Assembly: GCA_037953625.1 (NCBI GenBank)
Contig: CM075649.1
Location: 121,951,290 to 122,015,289, forward strand
DNA length: 64,000 nt
Source of the DNA: Crotalaria pallida
Lineage: Eukaryota > Streptophyta > Magnoliopsida > Fabales > Fabaceae
Direction of reading: 5' to 3'
The notes under the pieces were generated by a model. It made no database searches and was not told the origin of the DNA. It worked only from the letters and a program-made list of their open reading frames with translations. Both the position numbers and the translations under genes were made by a program. Shown here piece by piece: positions 45,361 through 58,614 of this stretch. Positions within the stretch are counted from its first letter, which is position 1, and every line of letters begins with the position of its first letter.

Positions 45361-48300
45361 TGTAGGTTTCTATGTTTTGATGATGTCAAACATATTTCAA
45401 GCAACAACATTTCAACAAGGAAGCTACACTCTGTTGGAAACCAACAAGCGGCTCAATATAGTCTAGAGGGGGGGTGAATAGAATATTGAAGCCTTATTAC
45501 AGATTTTTCGTCCACCTAAGAGAATGGTTTTATGAAAATAAGTTTTCTTAAAAATTCAAGTCAGATTACTCGAGTAACTCAAGACTTCACTCGAGTAATA
45601 CGCAAGCAAAAATAATTTCACTCGAGTATTCAGCAAATCACTCGAGTATTACGAAAGCTATTTTTAAATCACTCGAGTAACAGAAAACCTACTCGAGTAT
45701 TGTTCATAAACTGAAAGCAGATTACTCGAGTGACAAGAACTTTACTCGAGTAAACTGGGTAAAATTCAATTAAAACTCAGTTTTCAATGGAGTTCTTCAA
45801 GAATAACAATGCTATGATGATTCAACAAATTATGAATGATTAATATGAACAACTTTAAGTAATATTAACATGCAATTTTAGATCAATTGAGTAGAATTAA
45901 TAAAACCCCAATTCTAACCTAAAAATGCAATTGTTAATGAATTAATGCAATACAAGGAATGAAAATAAAAGAGACACAAGGATTTATCCTGGTTCACTTT
46001 CACCCACTTGAAAGCTACTCCAGTCCCCTCTTAAATCAAGAGAGATTCTTCACTAGAAATCTTCAAATGTAGATTTTACAATGTTTTAAGATGCAACTAG
46101 ATTCTTAGTTCTCCTATCTTAAAACCCAACTCAAAGTGTGTACCAAACACTTTGATCTAATCTACCCCTTTTGAGAATTCTAGATTTCCTTGCTAATTGA
46201 TTGAAGATGCTTCCAACCAATCCTCTTTTCTTGCTTTGATTTGATCCTCAAAGTCTTCCTTGTGAGATTCTTCACTTGTGTTGAAACTTCAATGATGCAA
46301 TCATAAATTGCAAATCTTCAACAACCACTAAGAACAAAAATTATGATCTCAAGAATATTTGAACAATGAGAGAAATAGAGTGAAGAATGAAAAGTTTCTT
46401 GTTGAATCTTGATAGAATTTGAAAGATGTAAAATAGCTCTTGAATTGCTTTTTAAAAGTGTATAGAAAATTGTAAGAATGAATGTCTATCTATTGTGAAA
46501 GAGAAAATTATGTCCTTTTAAAATTTTCAAACACTGATTGAATTACTCGAGTAAACCATATAACTTCACTCGATTAAAACATGTCAGATTAAGTTACTCG
46601 AGTGATGTGTAAACCATTACTCGATTAACCTGTCATGACATAAATTACTCGAGTGACCCAATACTCATTACTCGAGTAAACTGATCAGAATCTGAATAAA
46701 AACAAGGTTTTTCTAAAAGGATTTTCACAAAACTTTTAATAGAGCTATTTAATCAAGATTTAAAGTATCTTCACTCTTAATCAAACATTATTTAAATATT
46801 CTTAAAATCACCTAAGCTACCCACACCAATGAGATGCATTGCATAAAAATAAAGATTACATTGAAATAGAATTAATAAAAATCCTAATTCTAATCTTCAT
46901 GTGGTGTAGCTTGCTTGTTGCCAATGTTGTTGCTTGGAGAGAGATTGTTAGCATCAAAACATGAGAATCCTACACACTCATGAAGATTAGAATTAGGATT
47001 TATTTTAATTCTTAATCAATGTAATATTTACTTTTATGTTTGCATATCATGAGAGTGGGTAGCTTTAGGTGATCTTAATTAAGCTTATAATATTGTTTGA
47101 TTAAGAGTGAAAAAAACTTAATCTTGATTAAAATAGCTCAAACTAAAGTAATTGTCAAAGTACATTTGGAAAACATTGTTTTTCATCAATATCTGTACTG
47201 GTTACTCGATTAGTATGATTGGCCTACTCGAGTAGCATGTGTTAACATAGGTTAATCGAGTAATGAGGTAATCATTAATCGATTAGTATGTTTAGCACTG
47301 GTTAATCGAGTAGTGTGTTAATCATTACTCGAGTAACACGTACTGTTTCAGAAAAATATAAAAATATCTCATTTGTACTTGGACAAGGTTACACACTCTT
47401 TTCACAATTTTCTATTGAGCAATATTCTTTCATTTTCAAGAGTTATTACAACATTTTTCTTTGAGATATCAAGATTCAATAATTCTCTATTCTTCACTCA
47501 AGATCATTGCAATATTCTAAGTTTGATATAGATCAATATTTTCTAGTTCTCAATTGTATGTTGAAGCTATTTGCCACAAGAGGTTGCATATTCAAGAATT
47601 CAACAAGAAGTGAAGAATTTCACAAGTAAAGTCTTTGAAGATTATCAAAGCAAGATTGAAAAGGATTTGGTTGGAAGCATCTTCAACAAATCAAACGAAG
47701 ACGGACAAGGAATTCAATTGGGTTAGAACATCAAAGAGTTTGGTACACTCTTTGAGAGGGGTTAAGATAGGATAGCTTTGTGAGAAGTTGCATCTTAACA
47801 TTGTAATTCTAACAATTGAATTGTCTAGTAGAAACTCTTTATCTTTTAGATAAAGGGGACTAGAGTAGCTCTCAGTGGTAGAGAGTGAACCAGGATAAAT
47901 CAACGTCTTCATAATTTTTCTTTTCAAGATTGCATTAATTCAAGATTAATTGAATTTAGGTTAGAATTGGGGTTTTTCATATCCTTGATTAATTGACCTA
48001 AATTGGTTGGTAAATTTACTTGTACTTGTTCTAGCATTCATTCATCATTTGTTGAATCATCAAGGCGTTGCGATTCTAAAAGAATTCTCATCAAAATAAT
48101 TTTTCATTAATTTTCTACCCAGATTACTCGATTAATCTGTTTATTAATCGATTAATATTTGAGTTACTTGCGGCATTACTCGAGTAACTATCGAATTACT
48201 CGAGTAGTTCAAAAGTGACTTGCGGCATTAATCGATTAAGCTCTCTATTAATCGATTAGTTAGAGTTATTTTTGAAGGAAAATTTATTTTCTCAAAACCA

Positions 48301-48393
48301 TTTTCTACGGTGATCGAAATATTTGTACTAAGGCTTCAATACTCTATTCACCCCCCCTCTAGATTATTTTGAGCCGCTTGTTGGTTTCCAACA
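45361..48393 (+). repeat. Sirevirus 3' LTR, interrupted
   Basis: 45361-45431 joined to 46980-48393 gives 1485 bp, nearly identical to the 5' LTR. The interruption is a solo LTR with TSD CACTC. Confidence 0.95.
45432..46974 (-). mobile_element. Antisense solo LTR of the same copia family
   Basis: 1543 bp starting TGTTGGAAACCAACAAGCGG and ending CCTACA, the complements of the end and start of the surrounding LTR, with TSD CACTC (45427-45431, 46975-46979). It is clearly more diverged from the Sirevirus LTRs than they are from each other. TCGA pairs occur at 45570/45591, 45622/45642, 45673/45693 and 45726/45746 (20-21 bp) and at 46547/46570, 46598/46621 and 46649/46672 (all 23 bp). Confidence 0.95.
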
Positions 48394-51300
48394 ATATTCC
48401 CCGTATTTCCAGTATCATCCCGACGAGTATTCAAAGTGCACAAGGTTCGAGAACGGTCTGAGATCTGATATCAAGCTGGCGGTGAGTGTGCAACGAATTC
48501 GCCACTACCCCACTCTGATCAGTGCTTGCCGCATCTTTGAGAAGAACATTTTCAGGAAGGAAATCGGGCAAGGAAGTCATGGACCGCATCGTCATCAGCA
48601 TAAGAATGATCGCAGAAACCGTGGAGGCCCCTATTCTCGCAAATGCAAAGGAAATGCAGCATCCTCAGGAGTTGCCAGTCTTCCAGCACCCGGCACTGTA
48701 TGCAACAAGTGTCAGAACTTTCACCCTGGAAAGGAATGATGGAGAGACAAGCCACCCACCTGTTTCAACTGTGGAAAGGTTGGACATCTCGCGCGTTTTT
48801 GTTGGTACCCCAACGCAAGGACAATCAAGGTCAAGGAAGCAAGCCCTGGGTTAATGGAAAAGTTTTCACCATGTCTGGATCTGAAGCTGAGCAAGCTGAT
48901 AACCTCGTGCAAGGTAACCATTTTCTAAATGGCATGCCCTGCCGCTTTTTGTTTGATTCTGGTGCGACCCATTCTTTCATCTCCGAAGAATGTGTTCAGC
49001 GTTTATGTTTGCCTGTATCGGAGACGCCATTTAAGCTTAGTGTGTCTACCCCCACGAATGCTCTTGTTGTCGCATCAAGAGCATGTGTCGGACGTTCCGT
49101 AAGCATAGGAGATCGGACTTCCCGAGTAGACCTAATATGTTTGTCGTTGTCCAAGCTTGATGTTATCCTAGGAATGGATTGGATGGCATCCAACCATGTG
49201 GTGATAGATTTCAAGGCTCGAACGATTGTTTTCCCCAGCGCTAAGTCGCCTGTGGTGCAACACGAAGATTATGTTTGTGTGTTTACCGCTATTGGAGAAG
49301 AGAAGAGTGAGGAGGTGAACCTGGAAGAGATCCCAATTGTTCGAGATTTTCCCGAAGTGTTCCCTGATGAAGTGCCTGGGTTACCGCCGCATCGAGAGGT
49401 AGAATTCAGTATCGATTTGGTTCCCAGTACTGGTCCCATCTCTATTTCCCCTTATCGTTTGGCCCCTGCTGAGTTAGCAGAATTGAAGAAGCAAATAGAG
49501 GAGTTACTGCAAAAGTAGTTTATTAGACCTAGTGTGTCGCCTTGGGGAGCGCCAGCTCTGTTCGTTAAAAAGAAGGATGGATCAATGAGGATATGTATTG
49601 ATTATAGGCAACTGAATAAGGCTACTATCAAGAACAAGTACCCGTTGCCTAGGATTGATGATTTAATGGATCAAGTGAAAGGAGCATCGGTATTTTCGAA
49701 GATTGATCTGGGATCGGGTTATCATCAGATCTGAGTAAAGGAGGAAGATATTCCGAAGATAGCCTTTCGGTCACGGTATGGTCACTATGAGTATGTGGTG
49801 ATGCCATTTGGTTTGACCAACGCCCCGGCTATATTCATGGATTACATGAATAGAGTGTTTCGACCCTATCTGGATTCCTTCGTAGTAGTGTTTATTGATG
49901 ATATTCTCATCTACTCGAAGAATCCCGAGGATCACGCCAACCATCTAAAAATTGTCCTAGAATCCTTGAAGGAAAAGAAGCTATATGCCAAGCTTGAGAA
50001 AGTCAATTTCTTGGGGTATGTAATTTCAAAAGATGGTGTCGTTGTGGACCCAACTAAGGTAAAAGCTGTGTTGCAGTGGGAAAGGCCTAAGTCGGTGACT
50101 GAAGTAAGGAGTTTTCTTGGGTTAGCCGGATATTATCGGAAGTTCATCGAGGGTTTTTCCAAGATAGCCCTTCTGTTAACCCGCTTGACCCGAAAAGAGC
50201 AGCCTTGTGTCTGGGATGAAAGATGTGAAGTTAGCTTTCAGACTTTGAAGGACAAGTTAACATCGTCTCCAGTGCTAACTTTGCCCAACCCTCAGAAAAG
50301 CTTTGATGTATACTGTGATGCATCTAGACAAGGTCTGGGTTGTGTCTTGATGCAAGAAGAGAAGGTTGTTGCTTATGCATCTCGATAGTTGAAGGTGCAT
50401 GAAGAGAATTAACCTACCCATGATTTAGAGTTAGCTGCCATTATCTTTGCCTTAAAAATTTGGAGACATTACCTGTATGGTAATACGTTTCAAGTATTCA
50501 GTGATCACAAAAGTCTGAAGTATCTCTTCGATCAAAAGGAGCTGAATATGAGACAACGAAGGTGGATGGAATTCTTGAAGGATTATGACTTCGAATTGCA
50601 TTACCACCCCGGCAAGGCCAATGTCGTAAAAGATGCTTTAAGTAGGAAGATGTTGCACGTGAGTGCAATGGTGATTAAGGAAGCAGAGTTAATTGAAGAA
50701 TTCCGAAACTTGAATTTCGCAGTTCAGTATAAGCCTGACTGTATCAAGTTAGGAATGCTTCAGGTTACCAATGAGTTCCTCACTCAAGTTAGAGACCTGC
50801 AGAAGGTGGATAAAGAACTTTTGGAGAAGAAAAGATTAGGAATTGAAGGTGTGGAGCCAGAATTTCAAGTGGGAGCTGATGGTATTTTAAGGTTTAGGGA
50901 TCGTGTTTGTATCCCAGCAAATCAAGATTTGAGAAGAACAATTTTGGATGAATCCCACAAGAGCAAGTTAAGCCTACATCCCGGGACAATGAAAATGTAT
51001 CAGGATTTGAAAAAAATGTTTTGGTGGTCAGGTTTGAAGAAAGATGTTGCATCGTATGTTGCATCTTGCCTTGTTTGTCAAAAGGCAAAGATTGAGCATA
51101 AGAAGCCCGGAGGAGAATTGCAACCACTAAGTGTACCTGAATGGAAGTGGGATGGAATAGCTATGGATTTTGTATGTGGTTTTCCAAGAACAAGAGATTG
51201 GAGAAGCTTGCTAGCCTACAAGAGACCATACACTTGGTAAGTCAAAGGTAGGGCAAAAGCACCCCTAAACTTAGGGTTTAAATAATATTACCCGAGTATA

Positions 51301-51540
51301 GGGTTTCTGTGTGTGCCAAGATCTGTGTAAAAAACCTATTTCGGAGGCATACAAATCCTTTTTTTTAATAAAAAACAAAAGAGATTACAATAAAGAATTA
51401 ATATACAATTAAACAAATATGTAAAAAAAATAAACATATATATACAATAAACAATTAATTAAAAGCAAACCAATTAGAAAAGAAAATAGGTCTATTAAAA
51501 ATAATCAATCATTTAGGCCTGACTTTCTTATTTAGTTTTG

Positions 51541-51558
51541 TCCCCAGTAGAGTCGCCA
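51541..51558 (-). other. tRNA-Arg type primer binding site
   Basis: TGGCGACTCTACTGGGGA on the minus strand, close to the PBS used by Ogre/Tat elements. A second TGGCGACTCC occurs at 51629-51638. Confidence 0.55.
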
Positions 51559-51940
51559 GCTTTCGCTGCCGGGGTCCCAGGTTGCCTTCGGGGCCTCGCC
51601 TACGAGTGGGGGTCGACTGACACGATATGGAGTCGCCACAGCATTTTGTTGCAAAAACGCGGAAAAAATAATTATTACTTAAAACGGATAAAGCTTGGTC
51701 TCGAACTAGATAAATTCCGAGTTCGGGAGTCAGTTATGAGTCGGGGAAGGTATTAGCACACGTTCGCCCATTCGAAAATGGTACCTTTGATTGATTTCAA
51801 TTAAAAGACCTAGTAAATTGGTTTGCCAAAACTAAATGTTTTTCTTTTATATTGGTGCCTGACAAGGTTACCCCTCGTCCTACGTATCCTCATAAAATGA
51901 GGAATCAAGACTACGCAGTTCTAAATGTTTTAATTTTAAT

Positions 51941-51941
<1 letters not shown>

Positions 51942-51971
<30 letters not shown>
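51942..51971. repeat. TA dinucleotide microsatellite
   Basis: About 14-15 TA units inside the Tat-like LTR. Confidence 0.9.
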
Positions 51972-51978
<7 letters not shown>

Positions 51979-53691
51979 AATTGTTTGATGTGAAGAGGAA
52001 AAATACACAAGACCTTGACATTTAGCCAAAGAAAGGTGGATTTCCAAAACGCATCATTAATACTTAATTAAAAAATATATTTAATTTTACTTTAAAAAAT
52101 GTTTTTATCTTTTAATGTTTATAATTTATTTATATAAAAAAATTATTTTTTACTTGAATATATTTATTGTGCGGAGAGGAAGTCCGAGAGATCTCTCCAC
52201 TGTATTTGGGAAAGAAAAATCAACTTATCAAAACGCAACAAATTTTAAAACAACAACTTAAAAAAAATCTACATCTTTAATTTATTATTATTTTAAATAA
52301 AATTATTTTTATATATTTATTTTTTATGCAGAGAGGAAGTTCAAGAGATCCCACCACTAAATTAAATTTGGGTGAGAAAAAATGACTTACCAAAACACAA
52401 CCAATCTTAGATAACAATAAAAAAACTACATTTTAAATTATTATTATTATTTAATTTATTATATTAAAAAGTACAGAAAAGAAAAAGAAAATAAAAACGA
52501 AGTAAAGTACTTGAACCTGATGATGGGAGATGCTGCATCAAAGGGAGTAGTGTGTGAACACTGAACAAGAAGGAGTACCGTGACAATGCAAATGGACAAG
52601 GGACAATGGTCATGTGTTGCACGGGGCTCGAATGCTAGGGGTGTTACAGCACAATAATAGAGGAAGATTACATCGAGAAATGTGTAAAGGAAAATTTTTT
52701 AATAGAACAAATTGTCTCTCCCTGTTCTCCCCCAAATCATTTTTTTTCAAAGTGATGGGAAAACCTCTATTTATAGTAGAAGTTAAGTTAAGAAAAATTT
52801 GTTAAAAATCAATTTCATATCTTTTCAAAATAATGATAATCTCTTTTCAAATATTTTTGATTTTAAAAGAAAATCCTCGATTAAATCAAATTGATTCTCA
52901 AATAAAAAAATGAATTGATTTTCAATCTTTTGAATTGATTGTCAACATTTGAATTGATTTTAATCATATCAAAAAGAGGATAATCCTTTCCAAAGAATTT
53001 TTTATTTGAATAAAAAAAATGCAATCGAAAAGAAATATTCTCAACTCAATCAAATTGATTCTCGATCCTCTTTAATTGATTCAAAAAATTTACTTGATTT
53101 TCAATTGATTCTCAATTTTTTTTTAATTAATTTTCAATATTTTAAAAAAAGAAGTTGATAACTCCTTCCAAATAAAACATATCATCAACTAAATTCAAAT
53201 TGATTTCAATCAAAACTTTTTAATTTGTCAAAAATCAATTGGAATCTTTTTCAAATATTTATGATTAAAAAAAGAACCTTTAATTAAATCAAATTGATTC
53301 TCAATTTCTCAAATTTATTTTTCAAATTTTTTAAATGATTTTGAAATGATTCTCAAAATTTTCTAAATTGATTTTATCAAAATCTTTATTTTTTAAAAAT
53401 AATTATTGATTTCCAATCTTTTGAATTGATTTTGTCAAAATTTTGAGCACAATCTTTTCAATTAATTTTTCTTCTAAAAAACTTTCAATGCACTTTTTAT
53501 TTTGTTTATTTTTTTAAAATAAATCCCAAAAATAACTTAATACGCATTAATTAGGAAATAATGGGTCCAAACAAACTCTTTTTTTATTTTATTTATAAAA
53601 TTCAATTATAAAAACTTGAGAATAAAAATCTTACCCAAACAAAATATTATGAAAATATAATTTTTGACCCCGGACAAAATTGGGTGGTACA

Positions 53692-53879
53692 ATAGGTATG
53701 TAACGACAATCTCTCTTTATTGTCATTCCCTACCAAATTATAACTATGTCAACAATTTAATATATACTGTAATTGTTTAAATTAGTAAGTTCAATTTTTA
53801 TATTAAGAAGTTATATGTGTTAAATTGTTACAACAATGGTGATAACTAGGAAAAAATACACTTTTATAATGATACTTTA
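53692..53879. other. Short unassigned spacer
   Basis: AT-rich sequence between the Tat-like LTR and the LINE poly-A end. No feature seen. Confidence 0.5.
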
Positions 53880-56500
53880 CTTTTTTTTTAACATAAAGAT
53901 GATTTTATTTAGAAATTTCCACACCTGCCAAAACAACAGATGTGCCAAAGAGATGCTTTAATACATTAGGGACATGGTCCAGCCACAACTGCTGTCCAAT
54001 ATCGAAAGCCAAATTGGCCAAGAAGTCAGCCTTGGTATTCACATCTCTAGATCTATACAAAAAGCTTCAGATTAATAAAATTTCTAGCCAAAACAATGTT
54101 ATCACGCACCAGAGAGTCAAGATATGTGTTATAAGCTCCACCACGCTTCCAAGCGTGTATCAGCTCCATACAATTAGAAACAATAGTGACATGTGTTAAG
54201 CCAACAGCTTCAAGGATATTGAGGCACCATCTTAACGTTGCCGCTTAAGCCAACATGGGTTCCATAAGCTCTGGTTCAATAACTATTGCTGCCGCAAGAA
54301 ACAACCCCTCTTGGTCAGTTACAACACAACCAAATCCAGCTCTCACCCCTGGTTTGTGCGCTGCATCAATGAAGACAATGGCATTCTGAGATGAGCCAAT
54401 TGGTTCTTCCACCACTCTCATTACAGATGGGGTCTTTTTACAAAAATTCTGCCATGAATCAGCAAGTCTGAGGGTTTCATCAATGCTAACTCTCTTCTTA
54501 TCAAACACCCATGTGTTTCTCTTCTTCCATAGAGCATAAATCAAGTTGAACACGTTTGCAATACCACTCTTCTCCTCTTTATTGATGACAAAGGAAATCC
54601 AATCTGTGAAGCTCAGATCTGTGTCAACTGGGACATGGAGGGTTACTGGTGAGGCAAACCAGATTCGTCTTGTTTCTTCACACTGAAGAAGCACATGAGC
54701 TATTGTCTCTTCTTCCATACCACACTGGGGACAAATTGGATCTATAGTGAGGCCCCTCTCATACAGGCGTTTGTTTGTTGGTAAGATATTCTTAGCGGCA
54801 CGCCAGACCATTTCTTTAACCCGAGGTATAGTTGGAATGGACCATAGTTTTTTCCAATTCGTGTGATAAGGGTGATTTGTTGAAGTAGAGGGCCGATTAC
54901 CATCTGGAATCAGAATGAAATGATACCCTGATCGCACATTATAATTTCCATCTTTGGAATGAGGCCAATACAGTGCATCCGGATGTGCTATTTCTCTCAG
55001 AGGGATCTTTGTGATGTGATTAACTTCAGAAACAGAGAAGATTGCCTCTAGTAAAGTTCTGTTCCACCTCTTTGTGTTTTCATCAATTAGATCTTTCACC
55101 CATTTCACCTGCTGATTACCTCTCTGACCTGAGTGCACCTTTCCATTAAAGGTGGTTAGGCACCATCGGTCTTCCCAAATCTGAATAGATGCACCATCAC
55201 CCACCTTCCAGAGAGCTCCTTTCTCAATAATCCACTTCGAGCCATAAATGCTGGACCAAGTATAACTTGGATAGGAACCTTTTTTTGCTTTGTTCAAAAT
55301 ACCTCTCGGGTAGTATCTGGCTTTGAGGACATTAAAAAGGAGAGAGTTTTCATTTATACAGAGCCTCCACCATTGTTTTGCTAATAAAGCTCTATTGAAG
55401 CAATTAATATTCCTGAAACCTCTACCCCCATCCTTCTTTGATGCTGTCATCTTTTCCCAGCTAATCCAGTGGAGTTTTTCTGTTGTTTCATCACCTCCCC
55501 AAAAGAACCGAGCTGCCATCTGTTCAATCTTGTTGCACAGGGACTTGGGAAGAGCAAAGCAACTCATCACATACGTGGGAATAGCCTGCACCACAGACTT
55601 AATTAGGACCTCTCTGCCAGATTTCGATAGGAGCTTCTCTTTCCATCCTTTGAGCTTTTTCCAGACCCGATCTCTGACAAAATCAAAAATTTGGGTTTTT
55701 GATCTACTCACCAAAGTAGGAAGACCCAAATAGCGGACATGTCTCTCCACTGCCTTAATATTCAAGATATTTTCAATCTCATTGATTCTGGAAGTATGGA
55801 CATTTCGGCTGAAAGAGAGCTCAGATTTGTCGTAATTGATCCGCTGTCCCGAAGCTTGCTCAAAAGTAGACAGAATATCCTTCAAAACCAGGGCCTGTTG
55901 AGAATTTGCTCGTGCAAACATAATGCTATCATCCGCAAAGAACAAATGAGAAATGGGAGGTGCCTTTGGAGCCACCTTAAGGCCATGAATATTTATTGAG
56001 ACAACTGCAGAATTGATCATTGCTGAAAGAGCTTCCGCACAGATAATAAACAGATACGGGGATGGTGGATCTCCTTGGCGAAGGCCCCTGGACGCCTGAA
56101 AATTATGTCTCGGTTCACCATTAATCATGACAGAGAAAGAAACTGTGGACACACACATCATGATAAGAGTCACCATAGAAACTAGGAATCCCATCTTTGT
56201 AAGCACTGCCTCCAAAAAATTCCACTCAACGCGATCTGTAACACCCCAAAATTTTAATCCCCGATTAATGGAATGTTAATTATAATTTAATTATAATTAA
56301 TAGTTTCTATATTAATCCTTGATTAAAATATGTATTCATGTGACTAGCTTATGTGTGTAAATTATTTAATAAATAATTTAAATGCATTAAATGAGTATTT
56401 TGCATATTAGTCCCTGGGTTGGGACCTAAAAGCAATTATAGGAAAGGTTTTGGAGGGAAAGTAAATAAAATAATTATTTTTCAAAATCTGGGCAAAACAC

Positions 56501-57881
56501 TCGAGTATTATTCAGAATACTCAAGTATTATGGGTCAAACTGCACGAGTTAGTGCGTTTGATGAGTCACAACCAACGATTTCCCTTCGTTGAAATGAAAT
56601 CGTCTCCTTGCCAACACCATGGGTGGCGTGTCGTCACGCATGAACACCCTCCACTCCTATTTAAGCTCATCAACGAACCTTGGTAGAGAATTTTGCTTAA
56701 TCTTGTTGAAGTTAAAGAAGTTAGGGTTTTGAATTCGTCTCCTTCGATTCTCATTCTCTGTTCTGATTCAAAACACAAATCATACACGAATACAAAGCTT
56801 ACATCTCGAGCTTTGTATAGAGAGTGAAATCGTGAGATTTGAGTTAGTGTGCTGAGAGAATTGGAGCAGGGAAGTGGAGCTAGTTGCTGTCCAAACTGTT
56901 TCTGGAGCTTACTTTGATCTTGATTTCTGGTAAGCTCATGAACCCCTGAGTCTCAAATTCGGTTTCCTTGGTTAGATTATGTTGCATAGAGTTTAGAAAT
57001 CTAATTTTCCCCAATTTAATTCTCTGTTTCATGTACAAACCAATTCCATTTTGGTATGGTACTCAAAACTACTCTGCATGTCATGCTCTAAAGGATTTCT
57101 GGTGTTGGAGAGCTTTCTTTGGAATTTCCCTGTTTGATTCACGTCTGAGAGGTAAGGGGAAGTAATTATATTCACTAGATAGAGTTTAAATTCCATGAAT
57201 TGTGTTAGAGAGCCACCAAGAGGCTCTAAGGGCTTAGATTGAATAGGAACTTTGGTTTGGAGACCAATCCATGCTCTAAAACTTTGTTGAGCAAGTTATA
57301 TATCATGCATGAAAGCTTAAATGAACTTCAATTCATGAGTATTGAGCTTATTCTGCAAATTGAGGTATTGAGTTGTGAAAATGTGTTTTAATGCAAGATT
57401 ACTGAATTCTCTGTCAATTATGTGTTTTGATATGAAATGAATGTTGTAACATGTTCAAATTATTTTGTATAAACTCTGTGGATCCCTGGAATGGACTAGA
57501 ATTAAGTAGAAATGAAAATGTTATGTTAAAACCAAGTTTCAGTGTTATCTGCTACAAAACACTCGAGTAAAAGACAGGGTACTCGAGTAAAATGCTTTCA
57601 AAACAATGTAAAATGAACAAGAACACTCGAGTATTTTGTCTGGTACTCGAGTATCGAGCATGACCTGAGGACAAGTTTAGGTCAAACACTCGAGTCATTC
57701 AAGGTCACTCGAGTATTCTGGAAATGTTCAAGAACACTCGAGTAACCCATGAACTACTCGAGTAAATTGTTGAATTGAAAACCCAAATCCTCAGAAAGTC
57801 ATGAATACTCGAGTAGTCTTAAGAACACTCGTGTAATCTGGAAAAGTTGAGGAACACTCGAGTGTCCTGAAGTTTACTCGA
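56501..57881. repeat. ACTCGAGT palindrome pairs in the LTR
   Basis: Pairs of TCGA cores (single-base variants allowed) at 56501/56521, 57563/57583, 57627/57647, 57690/57709, 57738/57758, 57809/57829 and 57858/57878. Spacing is 20 bp in six of seven and 19 in one. Confidence 0.9.
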
Positions 57882-57993
57882 GTAAATGGTTCAGAACCTG
57901 AAAACACCATTTTCAAATCTGACTTAATAAACTAAGGAATTATTAATAATAGTCCAAGGGATCAAGACCTAGAGAAATTGATTAATACAAATA

Positions 57994-58353
57994 GATCGTT
58001 TGGTGACGGTCCTTTTTGATAAAGAAAATAAGACTAGGTGGCCTGTAAAGTATTAATCAACTTCCCTTAAGTCTAAAAGATAAAATGCATTCATTCTGGA
58101 GTTTGGATGGTAGGACGTATTTCATGTTTTGTTAAACATGTGGAGGGCCTCTGGGAGTGCCAATACGCTTGCTTGATGACACGTTGTTGACGTGGTCGGC
58201 TTAGTGGATGCCGATATGGATATATCGTTTGGATGACGATCCGTTTGGATGACGGGATATGCTCGGGTGGCATGGATACCAAGCTTGTCGTGTACATTCT
58301 AGGTGAATGTACGAATGGTTGTATACCTAGGAATACAACGCACTGTTGAGTGC
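57994..58353 (+). repeat. Array of about nine hairpins, TTGGATG loops
   Basis: Consecutive small inverted repeats. Three have loop TTGGTG or TTGGATG: 57994-58011 (GATCGT/ACGGTC), 58224-58240 (ATCGT/ACGAT) and 58241-58255 (CCGT/ACGG). Others have different loops: 58123-58140, 58146-58161, 58180-58194, 58196-58214, 58292-58312 (GTACATTC/GAATGTAC), 58318-58339 (GTTGTAT/ATACAAC) and 58340-58353 (GCACT/AGTGC). The array lies 5' of the LTR ORF. Confidence 0.75.
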
Positions 58354-58614
58354 TGGGTTGTCAGGGATGGACGTCAGAGAGTGACATAGTATTATGATGG
58401 AGATAGGCTTGAGAGCTAAAGTCATGCATCATGCCATTCATTTAATTCAACTGTGATAAATGAACCAAGTGTGGGCATCTTACTTGCATTCAATATCTGC
58501 TAAGTGTTAAATGTGATTGATATTAATTGATGCATATTTACATGCTTATATTGCATAATTTAGTCTCTGTCGATTATGTGTATAGAATTGCTTACCCCTA
58601 TGCCCTTGTAGGTG

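Larger units (their letters stand above)
36329..48393 (+). mobile_element. Young Sirevirus-type Ty1/copia retrotransposon
   Basis: 12.1 kb including a nested solo LTR. LTRs are 36329-37814 and 45361-45431 plus 46980-48393; TSD ATATT at 36324-36328 and 48394-48398. Initiator-Met PBS, long gag with two zinc knuckles, copia-order pol (protease, integrase, RT, RNase H), a third ORF after pol and several polypurine tracts place it in the Sirevirus genus. By eye the LTRs differ by about seven substitutions and one indel in 1.49 kb, so it inserted recently. Confidence 0.96.
36304..51191 (+). pseudogene. Second Ty3/gypsy gag-pol fragment, split by the Sirevirus
   Basis: Pieces 36304-36328 and 48399-51191 read as one gag frame across the Sirevirus insertion (FEELMKYS, then PDEYSKCTRFENGLRS). 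Next come a CCHC knuckle CFNCGKVGHLARFC (near 48755, other frame), protease (FDSGATHSF near 48955), reverse transcriptase (FIDDILIYS near 49890), RNase H (near 50310), integrase zinc finger and the start of the core (near 51165). Stops near 49516, 49732, 50386 and 50410, plus frame changes near 48740. It is a different gypsy copy from the fragment at 33945-36303. No LTRs remain. Confidence 0.88.
51192..53691 (-). mobile_element. Tat/Ogre-like LTR and start of internal region, fragment
   Basis: On the minus strand the LTR starts TGTACCACCCAATTTTGTCC at 53691, a form typical of this group. A PBS-like sequence lies at 51541-51558, so about 2.1 kb of LTR and up to 0.35 kb of internal sequence remain. 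The plus-strand phrase GGAGTCGCCACAGC (51629-51642) is also typical. No gag-pol and no matching second LTR are present. The left side is a breakpoint with a gypsy fragment. Confidence 0.6.
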
